Assembly (NCBI GenBank): GCA_020216625.1
Contig: JAIUYB010000020.1
Coordinates: 1-12,577, forward strand
Length of the DNA: 12,577 nucleotides
Source of the DNA: Desulfarculus sp.
Lineage (GTDB): Bacteria > Desulfobacterota > Desulfarculia > Desulfarculales > Desulfarculaceae
Direction of reading: 5' to 3'
Position numbers and translations under genes: made by a program. Shown here one piece after another: positions 1 through 6,617 of this stretch (positions within the stretch are counted from its first letter, which is position 1; every line of letters begins with the position of its first letter). Below the pieces are notes generated by a model. It worked only from the letters and a program-made list of their open reading frames with translations. It did not search any database and was not told where the DNA came from.

Positions 1-1
1 C

Positions 2-940
2 TACCATCTCCTGGCTCCGCTCTGGCTGGGGGCGGGCTGGCGGGGGGGGCGGGTGACTCACTTCCTCTGCCACCTGGACGCGCCCTCCCGCCCCGGCCCC
101 CGCGCGGCGCTCACCGTCCACGACCTCATCGCCCAGAAGCTGGAGGCCCTCTACCGGGGAAAACGCAGCGGGGCGCGCTTTCGGCTGGAGCGTTGGTTGG
201 AGACCCGCTGCCTGTTCGCGGCCGCCGGCCTGATCGCGGTCAGCGAGTGCACCCGGCGCGACCTGGCCGAACTCTATGGCCTGGCCCCGGAGACCATCCG
301 GGTCATCCCCGAGGCGGCCGACCCCGGCCTGGCCCCGCTGGACGACCCGGCGGCCCGGGCGGCGGTGCTGGCCCGTTGGGGCCTGGAACCCGGGAATTTC
401 TTCCTCTACCTGGGCGGCATCGACCAGCGCAAGGGCTTGACGGTGCTTTTGGAGGCGTTGGCGGCCCTGGTCCAGGCGGGTCGGCCCCGGTCCCTGGCCC
501 TGGTGGGGCGCATCGACAATGACCGTCAATACCCCCTGCTGCGGGAGGCCATCGTCCGCCTGGGTCTGCAGGACCAGGTGCGGGAGCTGGGCTATGTGCC
601 CGACACCGATCTGCCGGCTCTGTTCGGCGAGTGCGCGGCCTTTGTTTGCCCCAGCCTTTACGAAGGCTTCGGCCTGCCACCCCTGGAGGCCATGGCCTGC
701 GGCGCCCCGGTGGTGGCGGCCCGGGCCGGGGCGGTGCCCGAGGTGGTGGGCTCGGCCGGATTGCTGGTGGAGCCGGGCGACGTCCAGGGATTGGTCCAGG
801 CGCTCCTGGAACTGACCGCCCGGCCGGAGTTGGCGGCGGAGCTGCGGGCGCGAGGGCTCCGGCAGGCGGCCGGTTTCTCCTGGCGGCGCACCGCCTTGGA
901 AACCCTGGCCGTCTACCGCGAGGCGGGCTATGGCGACTGA
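2..940 (+). CDS. GT4-family glycosyltransferase, 5' end outside window
   Basis: This is a GT-B fold glycosyltransferase of the GT4 type, expected to move a sugar from a nucleotide-sugar donor onto a cell-surface polysaccharide or lipid acceptor at the cytoplasmic face. The reading frame is open from base 2. A GTG at 53 is the first start-like codon, but 17 codons precede it and the acceptor-side domain (TVHDL, about residues 21-25 counted from 53) would be too short, so the true start lies outside. Visible marks are SECTRRDL (64-71), FFLYLGGIDQRKG (116-128) opening the donor domain, and the GT4 E-x7-E signature EGFGLPPLE (E204 and E212), followed by AMACGAPVVA and GLLVEPGD. The C-terminus is complete. 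The next gene overlaps it by 11 bases, which suggests translational coupling. Sugar and acceptor cannot be read from sequence. Confidence 0.92.
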   Translation, partial: YHLLAPLWLGAGWRGGRVTHFLCHLDAPSRPGPRAALTVHDLIAQKLEALYRGKRSGARFRLERWLETRCLFAAAGLIAVSECTRRDLAELYGLAPETIRVIPEAADPGLAPLDDPAARAAVLARWGLEPGNFFLYLGGIDQRKGLTVLLEALAALVQAGRPRSLALVGRIDNDRQYPLLREAIVRLGLQDQVRELGYVPDTDLPALFGECAAFVCPSLYEGFGLPPLEAMACGAPVVAARAGAVPEVVGSAGLLVEPGDVQGLVQALLELTARPELAAELRARGLRQAAGFSWRRTALETLAVYREAGYGD

Positions 941-2528
941 GCGCATGGCGAAACGCTGGGGCGAGGTGCTGGAGGCCGGGCTGGGCCTGACCCTGGCTGG
1001 CCTGGTTTGGCGGGTCTGGCCCTGGACTCAGCTTCCCCGCCTGGGGCGGGAGGATGTCTGGTTCGCCCTGGCCTGGCTGGTGCTTCTGGCCCTGCCGGCC
1101 TTGGTGGACCTGACCGGCCTGACCCCCGCCACCTGGCGACGACCGGAGTCAGCCCGTTCCCGGGCCTGCCGCCGGGGGGCCTTCGCCCTGGGGTTGCTCT
1201 TTCTGGCCTTCTTGCTCTGCGGCCGGGAGCTGGGCAACTACAAGCTCTGGCTGGGGGCGGCCTATCTGGCCGCGGTGAACCTGCGCCTGACCGGCCTGAC
1301 CATGGACCTGGCGTTGTCCCCGGAAAGCGGCGGCCGGGCCGGGCGGCTGCGGGTCGCCGCTTGCCTGGCCGGAGTGGCGGCGCTGGCCGTACTGCTGCTG
1401 GCCCCCTGGGCCCGCACCGATTTGGTGTTGGCGCCCTGGCCGTCCCCAGAGGTTCTGGCCCGGGTGGCCGGGGCGGCGCTGCTGTGGGGGATCACCTGCG
1501 GCGGGGTCTTCCTGGCGCTGCGGCTCTATGGCGTCCAGGCCCGCAACGCCTGGCTGACCTTCCTGGCCTTGGGCCTGGGCCTGGGGCCGGCCCTGGCCCT
1601 GACCTGGCCGCCCCTGTGGCAGCTCGCCCTGCCTCCGCCCCTGCTCCTGGGGTTGAGCCTGCCGCGGCTATTGCGTCCGCTGCCTTCGGGCGGGGAGCCC
1701 GAGCCATCCGACTCTCCGCCCCTGTATTGGCTGCTGCGGGCCATGGTGTTGTTATGGTGGGGCTTGGGGGTGGTGATCACCCTGGCTCTGGCCTGGTGGC
1801 GGCCGGAGGTTGGCCTGTCCCTGGAGCAGGCCACCTGGTTGCGGGCCGTGGGTCTGGGGGCCTTTCTGGTGATCTGCGCCGGCTTGCTGGCGGCCTATTC
1901 CCTGCCCTTGCTGGGCCGCCAGGAGTGGTCAGAGCCCGGACCCGGAGGCCGGCTGCTGGGCACCCTGGTCAGCGCCCTGGCCCTGTTGGTGGCCCTGGCC
2001 CCGCTGTTGCTGATGAACCGACCCCAGATCGATCCGGAGGGGGCCGAGCTCCTGGCGTTGTCGCGGGCCGATCTGCTGCACTCCCCGGTCCACCTGGGGC
2101 CGGACAACCCCGAGCTGGTGCTCAGGGCCCCGTCCTGGCTGAACAACGTCAGCCGGGTGATGGTGGTCAGCCTTTTGGCCAACGGCGTCCAGGTGCAGGA
2201 GAATCAGACCGTGGCCCAGGTCATCGTCATGGACGACCAGGGCATCCCCCATGTCTTCAACCTCCAGGCCGGGGTGGACACCGCCGAATGGGCCCTGGCC
2301 AAGCGGGCGGTGAGCCTGAGCGCCCGCCACGGTCCGGCCCCGGTGGCCCAGTCCTGGCGAATCCACGACCCCAGCGGGGAGACCTTCAGCGCCCAGAGCT
2401 ACCTTAGCGGCCTGTTCCTGGGCGGCAAGGTGAATCGAGTCGAGAGCGTCACCATTCGTTATCTCTACGAGAACCAGGCCAACACCGTCCCGGTGAGCCT
2501 GGAGGTCCGCCGGGTGGCCCTAAACTGA
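930..2528 (+). CDS. Polytopic membrane protein with C-terminal extracytoplasmic domain
   Basis: I do not recognise a named family with confidence. The 532-residue protein has about ten hydrophobic segments in its first 360 residues (roughly 10-28, 43-62, 86-101, 104-118, 140-160, 176-198, 207-238, 268-288, 304-326 and 343-361). A soluble, probably beta-rich tail of about 170 residues follows. The tail has distinctive blocks: SRVMVVSLLANGVQV, a VDTAEWALAKR block and FSAQSYLSGL. I recall similar blocks at the C-termini of other bacterial membrane proteins in envelope or polysaccharide loci, but this is memory, not a search. The ATG at 930 has a GAGG about seven bases upstream and overlaps the glycosyltransferase stop; an in-frame ATG at 945 lacks a ribosome site. 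Coupling to a GT4 gene suggests a role in making, exporting or modifying a surface glycan. No catalytic motif is visible. Confidence 0.85.
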   Translation: MATERMAKRWGEVLEAGLGLTLAGLVWRVWPWTQLPRLGREDVWFALAWLVLLALPALVDLTGLTPATWRRPESARSRACRRGAFALGLLFLAFLLCGRELGNYKLWLGAAYLAAVNLRLTGLTMDLALSPESGGRAGRLRVAACLAGVAALAVLLLAPWARTDLVLAPWPSPEVLARVAGAALLWGITCGGVFLALRLYGVQARNAWLTFLALGLGLGPALALTWPPLWQLALPPPLLLGLSLPRLLRPLPSGGEPEPSDSPPLYWLLRAMVLLWWGLGVVITLALAWWRPEVGLSLEQATWLRAVGLGAFLVICAGLLAAYSLPLLGRQEWSEPGPGGRLLGTLVSALALLVALAPLLLMNRPQIDPEGAELLALSRADLLHSPVHLGPDNPELVLRAPSWLNNVSRVMVVSLLANGVQVQENQTVAQVIVMDDQGIPHVFNLQAGVDTAEWALAKRAVSLSARHGPAPVAQSWRIHDPSGETFSAQSYLSGLFLGGKVNRVESVTIRYLYENQANTVPVSLEVRRVALN

Positions 2529-2589
2529 CATTCCCAACCGGACCCTGGGCGGCCCCTGGCCCCGAGGCCGGACCTGTGCTAACCTTCTG

Positions 2590-2603
2590 CCGGGGCGCCC
2601 CGG
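2590..2603. repeat. 14-bp perfect palindrome in the gap before the tlpA-like gene
   Basis: CCGGGGCGCCCCGG is a perfect inverted repeat with no loop, lying 40 bases upstream of the thioredoxin-like start. In DNA this rich in G and C such palindromes are common, so it may mean nothing; a dimeric repressor site is possible. No convincing -35/-10 pair was found in this 114-base gap. Confidence 0.25.
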
Positions 2604-2642
2604 CCCCGCCAACGGCACCCTCACCACGCGAGGTTTTTTGGC

Positions 2643-3158
2643 ATGGCAAGCATCCGCCGCCTGATCCTGGTCTTGTTGGCCCTGTGCCTCCTGGCCCCGA
2701 CCCTGCCCGCCCTGGCCCTGGTCAAGCCCGGCTTGGCCCTGCCGCCCCTGGCCCTGCCCGATCTCGACGGCTCCCCCAAGGATCTCAAGGCCCTGACCAA
2801 GGGCAAGGTGGCGTTGATCGTCTACTGGTCGGTCTCCTGCCCCCACTGCCAGAAGGAAATGCCCCACCTCCTGGCCTTGGCCAAGCGCCTGGAGGGCAAT
2901 CCCTTCACCATGATTCTGATCAACACCGACGGCCAGGCCATGGCCCCGGTGGTGCGCTCCTACGCCGCCGAGCACAAGCTGCCCGGACCCTTGCTGATGG
3001 ACGTGGGCCCCCAGGACTCGGTGCCCTTCGCCGACGCCTACGACATCATCGCCACTCCGGGCATCCTGGTGTTGGACCGCGAGGGCCGCCTGGTTTTCAT
3101 CCAGGAGTTGACGGTGGATTTCAACGCTTTGCAGCAGGCCATCGACAAGGCGTTTTAG
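2643..3158 (+). CDS. TlpA/ResA-like thioredoxin-fold protein, exported
   Basis: This is a 171-residue thioredoxin-fold protein of the TlpA/ResA/AhpC-TSA-like group. An N-terminal signal or anchor (positive MASIRR, then a hydrophobic run to about residue 25 with APALAL-type small residues) sends it outside the cytoplasm. The fold follows: the redox motif C66-P67-H68-C69 sits in YWSVSCPHCQ, and the cis-proline loop is TPG (T138-P139). Such proteins reduce or exchange disulfides of periplasmic partners, for example during c-type cytochrome maturation. CPHC is the dithiol motif of DsbA, so an oxidising role is also possible. The ATG at 2643 follows GCGAGG (2628-2633) with a nine-base spacer. It lies 114 bases after the membrane protein on the same strand and ends before a hairpin terminator. 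No cytochrome or Dsb partner gene is in the window, so the substrate is unknown. Confidence 0.9.
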   Translation: MASIRRLILVLLALCLLAPTLPALALVKPGLALPPLALPDLDGSPKDLKALTKGKVALIVYWSVSCPHCQKEMPHLLALAKRLEGNPFTMILINTDGQAMAPVVRSYAAEHKLPGPLLMDVGPQDSVPFADAYDIIATPGILVLDREGRLVFIQELTVDFNALQQAIDKAF

Positions 3159-3190
3159 CCCCGACCGCGCACCGGCGCGGGAATGGAAAC

Positions 3191-3221
3191 ACGGCCCGCC
3201 CCCCGGAGGGGAGCGGGCCGT
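3191..3221. terminator. Bidirectional hairpin terminator between convergent genes
   Basis: A perfect 9-bp stem (ACGGCCCGC at 3191-3199 with GCGGGCCGT at 3213-3221) encloses a C-run and G-run that can add four more pairs. It sits between the converging ends of the thioredoxin-like gene (3158) and cheW1 (3252). There is only a short T run (GTTTCC) on the minus-strand side, so termination may be better for the minus-strand cheW1 transcript. Placement between convergent stops is the main support. Confidence 0.7.
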
Positions 3222-3251
3222 GACGGTTGGCGAAGCGGGGGTGGAGGCGGC

Positions 3252-3761
3252 CTAGAAGGAGCTCAGGGCGGCGACCTCGCTGGTGGTGAGCACCCGGTCG
3301 ATGTCCAGCAGGATCTTGACCTTGCCCTGCACCTTGGCCATACCCAGGATGAAGGCGGTGTCCAGGGCCACGCCGAAGCTGGGGGTGGGCTCCACCTCGC
3401 CGGGCTTGACGTCGACCACCTCGTTGACGCGGTCCACCACGATGCCCATCTGCACCGTGCGGCCGTCATTCATCACTTCCACCACGATCACGCAGGTGCG
3501 CTCGTCGGGCTCTTTGTAGGGCAGGCCGAACTTGAGCCGCAGGTCGATGACCGGGATCACCTTGCCGCGCAGGTTGATCACGCCGCGCACGAAGTCCGGG
3601 GTCCGCGGCACCGGGGTGATGGCCATCATGCCGATGATCTCCCGCACGCGCAGGATTTCCAGTCCGTATTCCTCCTCGGCCAAATCGAAGGTAAGGAACT
3701 TTCCGGCCACGCGCTCGGCGAGGTTGGAGGTCTCTTCCTTCTTGGCTGGTTCGCCGGCCAT
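3252..3761 (-). CDS. cheW: CheW chemosensory adaptor (first copy)
   Basis: CheW links chemoreceptors to the kinase CheA in the cytoplasmic chemosensory array. The whole CheW fold is visible: GKFLTFDLAEEEYGLEI opens the domain, VREIIG and the conserved RGVINLRGKVIPVIDLR core follow, then ERTCVIVVEV, MGIVVDRVNEVVDV and the C-terminal ILGMAKVQGKVKILLDID. I start it at 3761 (169 residues) because a GGAGGA lies five bases upstream of that ATG; the ATG six codons earlier (3779) would place the ribosome site inside the gene and has none of its own. It resembles the second CheW at 10187-10702 closely (about 60% identical by eye in the core), so the two are paralogues. It lies downstream of, and on the same strand as, the HDOD/kinase hybrid, but has its own promoter. 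Start confidence is high. Confidence 0.96.
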   Translation of the reverse strand: MAGEPAKKEETSNLAERVAGKFLTFDLAEEEYGLEILRVREIIGMMAITPVPRTPDFVRGVINLRGKVIPVIDLRLKFGLPYKEPDERTCVIVVEVMNDGRTVQMGIVVDRVNEVVDVKPGEVEPTPSFGVALDTAFILGMAKVQGKVKILLDIDRVLTTSEVAALSSF

Positions 3762-3766
3762 GTCGC

Positions 3767-3772
3767 TCCTCC
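3767..3772 (-). promoter_or_regulatory. Ribosome binding site that sets the cheW1 start
   Basis: On the minus strand GGAGGA is followed by a five-base spacer (GCGAC) and ATG at 3761. The site lies inside the longer reading frame beginning at 3779, so it argues for the shorter protein. Confidence 0.75.
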
Positions 3773-3798
3773 GGGTCATGGTGTATCCAACGCCCCTA

Positions 3799-3828
3799 AT
3801 TATGCCAGAAACGCACCCATTTCGGCAA
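3799..3828 (-). promoter_or_regulatory. Putative sigma-70-type promoter of cheW1
   Basis: Reading the minus strand, TTGCCG (3823-3828) is separated by 18 bases from CATAAT (3799-3804), five of six matches to the -10 consensus. Transcription would begin near 3792, giving a leader of about 30 bases to the ATG at 3761. It falls in the short gap after the HDOD/kinase gene, so cheW1 can be transcribed on its own. Confidence 0.5.
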
Positions 3829-3856
3829 GCCGGGCTTAGTCATGGTTTCTTAGCCC

Positions 3857-5503
3857 TCAGGCGGCCTGGGCCGCGCCGTTGGGCAGGCGCAGGGTCAGGA
3901 TGAAGCCTTCGCCCTGGGGGTCGGGGCCCAGTTCCACCTCGCCGCCATGGGCGGCGGCGATGCGCCGGGCTTGGGCCAAGGCCAACTCGGGGCCAAAGGC
4001 CCGCCGGGCCATGGCGTCGGCTTGGTTGGCCGGCGGCGCTCCCTTGCCCTGGCAAATCAAGCGCACCCCCTGGGGGTCGGCGGTGAGGCTCAAGCGCAGA
4101 CAGGGGGTGGCGTCCCGATCCACCAGCAGATGGCGGGCGTAGGCCAGCAGGTGGCCCAGGGCCGCCTCCAGGCCCTGGGGGTCGGCCCAGATCAACAGCG
4201 GTCCCTCGGGCAGGTTGACCAGGAGCCCTTGGCCGGGTTCGGCCATGCGGGCCAGCAGTTGAGCCAGATCCAGCTTGCGGGGGCGGGGCTGATAGGGCGA
4301 GAGCATGCGGTTGATCTGATCCAGGGCCTGATCCAACCGAGCGGCCTCGGCCAGGATGGCCTGGGCGTAGCGCTGGACCTTGTCGCCGGCGGCGGCCTGG
4401 GCCGCCAGGCGTCGGGCGAAGCCGCCCACGCTCATCAAGGGGTTGCGGATCTCGTGGGCCACCGCGTCCAGGGTGTGGGCCACCGCCTCGTCCTGGGCCC
4501 GGCGCAGTTGGTCCCCCTCCCCGGAGGCGGCTCTGGCCGGGGCGGAGCCGGACGCGGGCGGGAGATAGTTATGCAACTCTTCATCCAAGCGACTGGTCAG
4601 CCCCGCCAGGGTTTGGTTGGCCTTTTCCACCACCGCCAGAAGGTCGGCCTCCGGATCCAGGTCCACCTCCAGGGCGGCGGCCGCCTCGCCAGCGGCCAAG
4701 AGGGCCTCGGTCAGGAGCAGGTTGACCGTATCGTCGTCCAGGCCGAAATAGCGCCAGGCGATCTGATGCACGTCGGTGAGCAGCTTCTCGGGCAGCAAGA
4801 AAGCCTCGGCCGCCTGGCGGGCGAAATCGGTGACCTCCTTGAGCAGTGGAGCCTGGTCGCGCGAGGACTCCTGCAACACCCCCTGGCAGGCCACCAGGGT
4901 CTGGGGCAGGCCCCAACGCCGCATCACCTCGGCCCCCACCTGGCGGTGATCCAAGCCCAGGCGCTGGCGCTCCCAGACCATTTGCGCGCGCAGGGAGGCC
5001 CCCAGGCCGGGGAAGCCATCCAACTCCTCGGGTTTGAGGACTCGCAACAGGATGGGCAGGCCGGTCTCCAAGAGCAGGCCGGCCACAAAGGCCTCCTCGG
5101 GTTGGGGCAGGGCCAGGCGGTTGGCGATGGCGCGCGAGAGCAGGGCACGATAGAGGGATGCGCGCCAGAAGATTCGGTAATCCAATCCCTTGCCCTTGGT
5201 GGGCAAGGTGTCGCGCAGGCTGATGGACAGCGCCATGATCCGCACCTCGCGCAGACCCAGCAGCACCACCGCCCGGTCCAGGCTGGTGATCTCCTGGCTG
5301 CCACGGCGGAAGGCCGGGCTGTTGGCCATCCGCAGCAGGCGGGCGGCCAGCCCCGGGTCCTGGGTGATGATCCGGGCCAGCTCCGGGGCCGAGACTTCCT
5401 CGTCCGAGGCCATCTGCACCAGGCGCAAGGCGATGGCCGAGAGGCTGGGCAACTGGTCCCGCGCCAAGGCCCGGGCCAGGATTTCCTGGCCGCGCTGATC
5501 CAT
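3857..5503 (-). CDS. HDOD-domain / histidine kinase-like hybrid with degenerate ATPase half
   Basis: This 548-residue protein has no signal or membrane segment, so it is cytoplasmic. Residues about 15-215 form an HDOD domain (SLSAIALRLVQMASD, then IITQDPGLAARLLRMANS and the DRAVVLLGLREVR block), an HD-like fold lacking phosphohydrolase metal ligands and used in signalling. A helical linker (220-310) and an Ala/Pro-rich stretch lead to a HisKA-like dimerisation helix with an intact H-box, AVAHEIRNPLMSVGGF (H350). The ATPase part is abnormal. The usual N-box asparagines are H451 and Y455, the G1 DxGxG reads Q485-G-K-G488, the F-box/ATP lid is shortened, and the G2 box reads GPELALA (504-510). 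The closing AAAHGGEVEL block remains. It may therefore not phosphorylate itself. An AAGGAG seven bases before the ATG fixes the start. It precedes cheW1 and diverges from the radical SAM gene. The HDOD call is firm; kinase activity is doubtful. Confidence 0.9.
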   Translation of the reverse strand: MDQRGQEILARALARDQLPSLSAIALRLVQMASDEEVSAPELARIITQDPGLAARLLRMANSPAFRRGSQEITSLDRAVVLLGLREVRIMALSISLRDTLPTKGKGLDYRIFWRASLYRALLSRAIANRLALPQPEEAFVAGLLLETGLPILLRVLKPEELDGFPGLGASLRAQMVWERQRLGLDHRQVGAEVMRRWGLPQTLVACQGVLQESSRDQAPLLKEVTDFARQAAEAFLLPEKLLTDVHQIAWRYFGLDDDTVNLLLTEALLAAGEAAAALEVDLDPEADLLAVVEKANQTLAGLTSRLDEELHNYLPPASGSAPARAASGEGDQLRRAQDEAVAHTLDAVAHEIRNPLMSVGGFARRLAAQAAAGDKVQRYAQAILAEAARLDQALDQINRMLSPYQPRPRKLDLAQLLARMAEPGQGLLVNLPEGPLLIWADPQGLEAALGHLLAYARHLLVDRDATPCLRLSLTADPQGVRLICQGKGAPPANQADAMARRAFGPELALAQARRIAAAHGGEVELGPDPQGEGFILTLRLPNGAAQAA

Positions 5504-5510
5504 GAAGTCG

Positions 5511-5516
5511 CTCCTT
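5511..5516 (-). promoter_or_regulatory. Ribosome binding site of the HDOD/kinase gene
   Basis: AAGGAG on the minus strand is followed by seven bases and the ATG at 5503. It is a near-consensus Shine-Dalgarno site and supports this start. Confidence 0.7.
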
Positions 5517-5527
5517 GGGGGCAGAAC

Positions 5528-5554
5528 GGTTATTATTTTATCATGTTGGTCAAG
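5528..5554 (-). promoter_or_regulatory. AT-rich island in the divergent gap, possible promoter
   Basis: The gap between the divergent HDOD/kinase and radical SAM genes holds an AT-rich block (TTATTATTTTATCATG) that stands out from its GC-rich surroundings. On the minus strand it offers TAAAAT (5535-5540) and TTGACC (5548-5553), but their spacing is too short to be a standard pair. I see a likely promoter region without a confident -35/-10 assignment. Confidence 0.3.
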
Positions 5555-5607
5555 ACGCTGTCTGCCCTGGCCTTGACCAGGCGCCCGGCCGGGGGTAAGC
5601 CTTGGCC

Positions 5608-6492
5608 ATGCGGCACCTCGGTCCCATCTACCGCCCGCCCTCGGAAGCCTGGAGCCTGCTAGTGCAGGCCACCATCGGCTGCCCCCACAACAAGTGCTCG
5701 TTTTGCATGGTCTACAAGCGCGGGCCGCGCTTCGCGGTGCGTCCGGTGGCCGAGATCGTGGCCGATCTGGACCAGGCTCGCGAAGAGTTGGGACCGGGGG
5801 TGCGGGCCATCTTCCTGCCCGCTGGCGACAGCCTGGCCATGCCCACCGAACAACTGGAGGCGGTCTGCCGGGCGGCCGGGGAGCGTTTCCCAGACTTGGA
5901 GCGCATCACCACCTACGCCTCGGTGCGGTCCATCCTGGGACACGGCCGGGAGGGCCTGGCCCGGCTTCGGGCGGCCGGGCTGTCCCGTCTGCATCTGGGC
6001 CTTGAATCCGGCCACGACCCCACCCTGGACCGGGTCAAGAAGGGCTGCCACGGCGCCGACCAGGTGGCGGCCGGGCGGATGGCCCTGGAGGCCGGCCTGG
6101 AGCTCAATCTCTATGTGCTCTTGGGTCTGGCCGGGCCGGAGGATTCCCGGGATCACGCCCGGGCCACGGTCCAGGTGATCAACGCCATCAACCAAGCCGG
6201 CGCCCCGACCATCCGTCTGCGCACCCTGGTGCCCAAGGTCGACACCCTGTTGTTGCACCAGATCCGCAAGGGGCGTTTCACCCTCTGCACCCCCCACCAG
6301 ATCCTGGACGAGACCGCCGAGCTGATCGCCGGGCTGCATGGCCCCTTGGATTTGACCAGCGACCACTACACCAATTACCTCGACTTGGCCGGTGGTCTGC
6401 CCCGGGACCGCGACCGACTGCTGGAGGAAATCCGCGCCGCCCGTCGCCTGCCTCGCCGGGCCTTCAGGCCGGACTTCGTGGGCGAGCAATAG
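5608..6492 (+). CDS. Radical SAM protein with CX4CX2C cluster motif
   Basis: Radical SAM enzymes use a [4Fe-4S] cluster to split S-adenosylmethionine into a 5'-deoxyadenosyl radical. Here the cluster cysteines lie in GCPHNKCSFCMVYK (C25, C30 and C33 from the ATG), a CX4CX2C spacing rather than the common CX3CX2C. I recall this CxHNKCxFCxMYK pattern from an uncharacterised radical SAM group often annotated as HemN- or Elp3-like. Later marks typical of the fold are FLPAGDSLAMP, ITTYAS, LHLGLESGHDPTLDRVKKG and ELNLYVLLGLAG. The 294-residue protein has only the barrel domain, with no B12, TRAM or SPASM extension. The ATG at 5608 is chosen; a TTG two codons earlier (5602) is possible, and a GGGGG at 5591-5595 could serve either. 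The HDOD gene diverges upstream. Substrate unknown. Confidence 0.9.
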   Translation: MRHLGPIYRPPSEAWSLLVQATIGCPHNKCSFCMVYKRGPRFAVRPVAEIVADLDQAREELGPGVRAIFLPAGDSLAMPTEQLEAVCRAAGERFPDLERITTYASVRSILGHGREGLARLRAAGLSRLHLGLESGHDPTLDRVKKGCHGADQVAAGRMALEAGLELNLYVLLGLAGPEDSRDHARATVQVINAINQAGAPTIRLRTLVPKVDTLLLHQIRKGRFTLCTPHQILDETAELIAGLHGPLDLTSDHYTNYLDLAGGLPRDRDRLLEEIRAARRLPRRAFRPDFVGEQ

Positions 6493-6499
6493 CCCCGTC

Positions 6500-6528
6500 T
6501 TGAGCGTGAAGGCCCGGGGTGCTATACC
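6500..6528 (+). promoter_or_regulatory. Sigma-70-type promoter of the LysM gene
   Basis: TTGAGC (6500-6505), a 17-base spacer and TATACC (6523-6528) make a good vegetative promoter directly after the radical SAM stop. The expected start near 6535 leaves a leader of roughly 80 bases. It rules out a translation start at 6519, which would lie inside the promoter. Confidence 0.6.
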
Positions 6529-6605
6529 TTTTAGGCAGTGCAACGAGGGTCGGGACCACCGCGGACCGACTGAAACACCCCCGCGCGGCCCCGGAGGCCG
6601 CCGCC

Positions 6606-6610
6606 TGGAG
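6606..6610 (+). promoter_or_regulatory. Ribosome binding site that sets the LysM gene start
   Basis: TGGAG with a seven-base spacer leads to the ATG at 6618. The ATG at 6612 is only one base away from this site and is too close to be used. Confidence 0.6.
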
Positions 6611-6617
6611 CATGGAA

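Noticed and set aside
1007..2407. Plus-strand open frame of 466 codons inside the membrane-protein gene
   Set aside because: Gly/Pro/Ala-rich product typical of an out-of-phase frame in GC-rich DNA; the overlapping frame gives well-formed membrane helices and a structured tail.
2628..2642. Run of six T after a GC-rich palindrome as a terminator of the membrane-protein gene
   Set aside because: The palindrome (2590-2603) has no loop and lies about 30 bases before the T run, so it is not an intrinsic terminator; the T run is in the ribosome-site spacer of the next gene.
3947..5662. Plus-strand open frame of 571 codons opposite the HDOD/kinase gene
   Set aside because: Gln/Gly/Leu-rich low-complexity product with no recognisable motif, while the opposite strand carries clear HDOD and H-box motifs with a good ribosome site.
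5659..6543. Minus-strand open frame of 294 codons opposite the radical SAM gene
   Set aside because: A shadow of the radical SAM coding frame; its far end overlaps the LysM promoter and its product is Gln/Gly-rich without motifs.
6519..6617. Longer N-terminus for the LysM protein starting at 6519
   Set aside because: This start falls between the -35 and -10 of the likely promoter; the ribosome site at 6606-6610 supports 6618.
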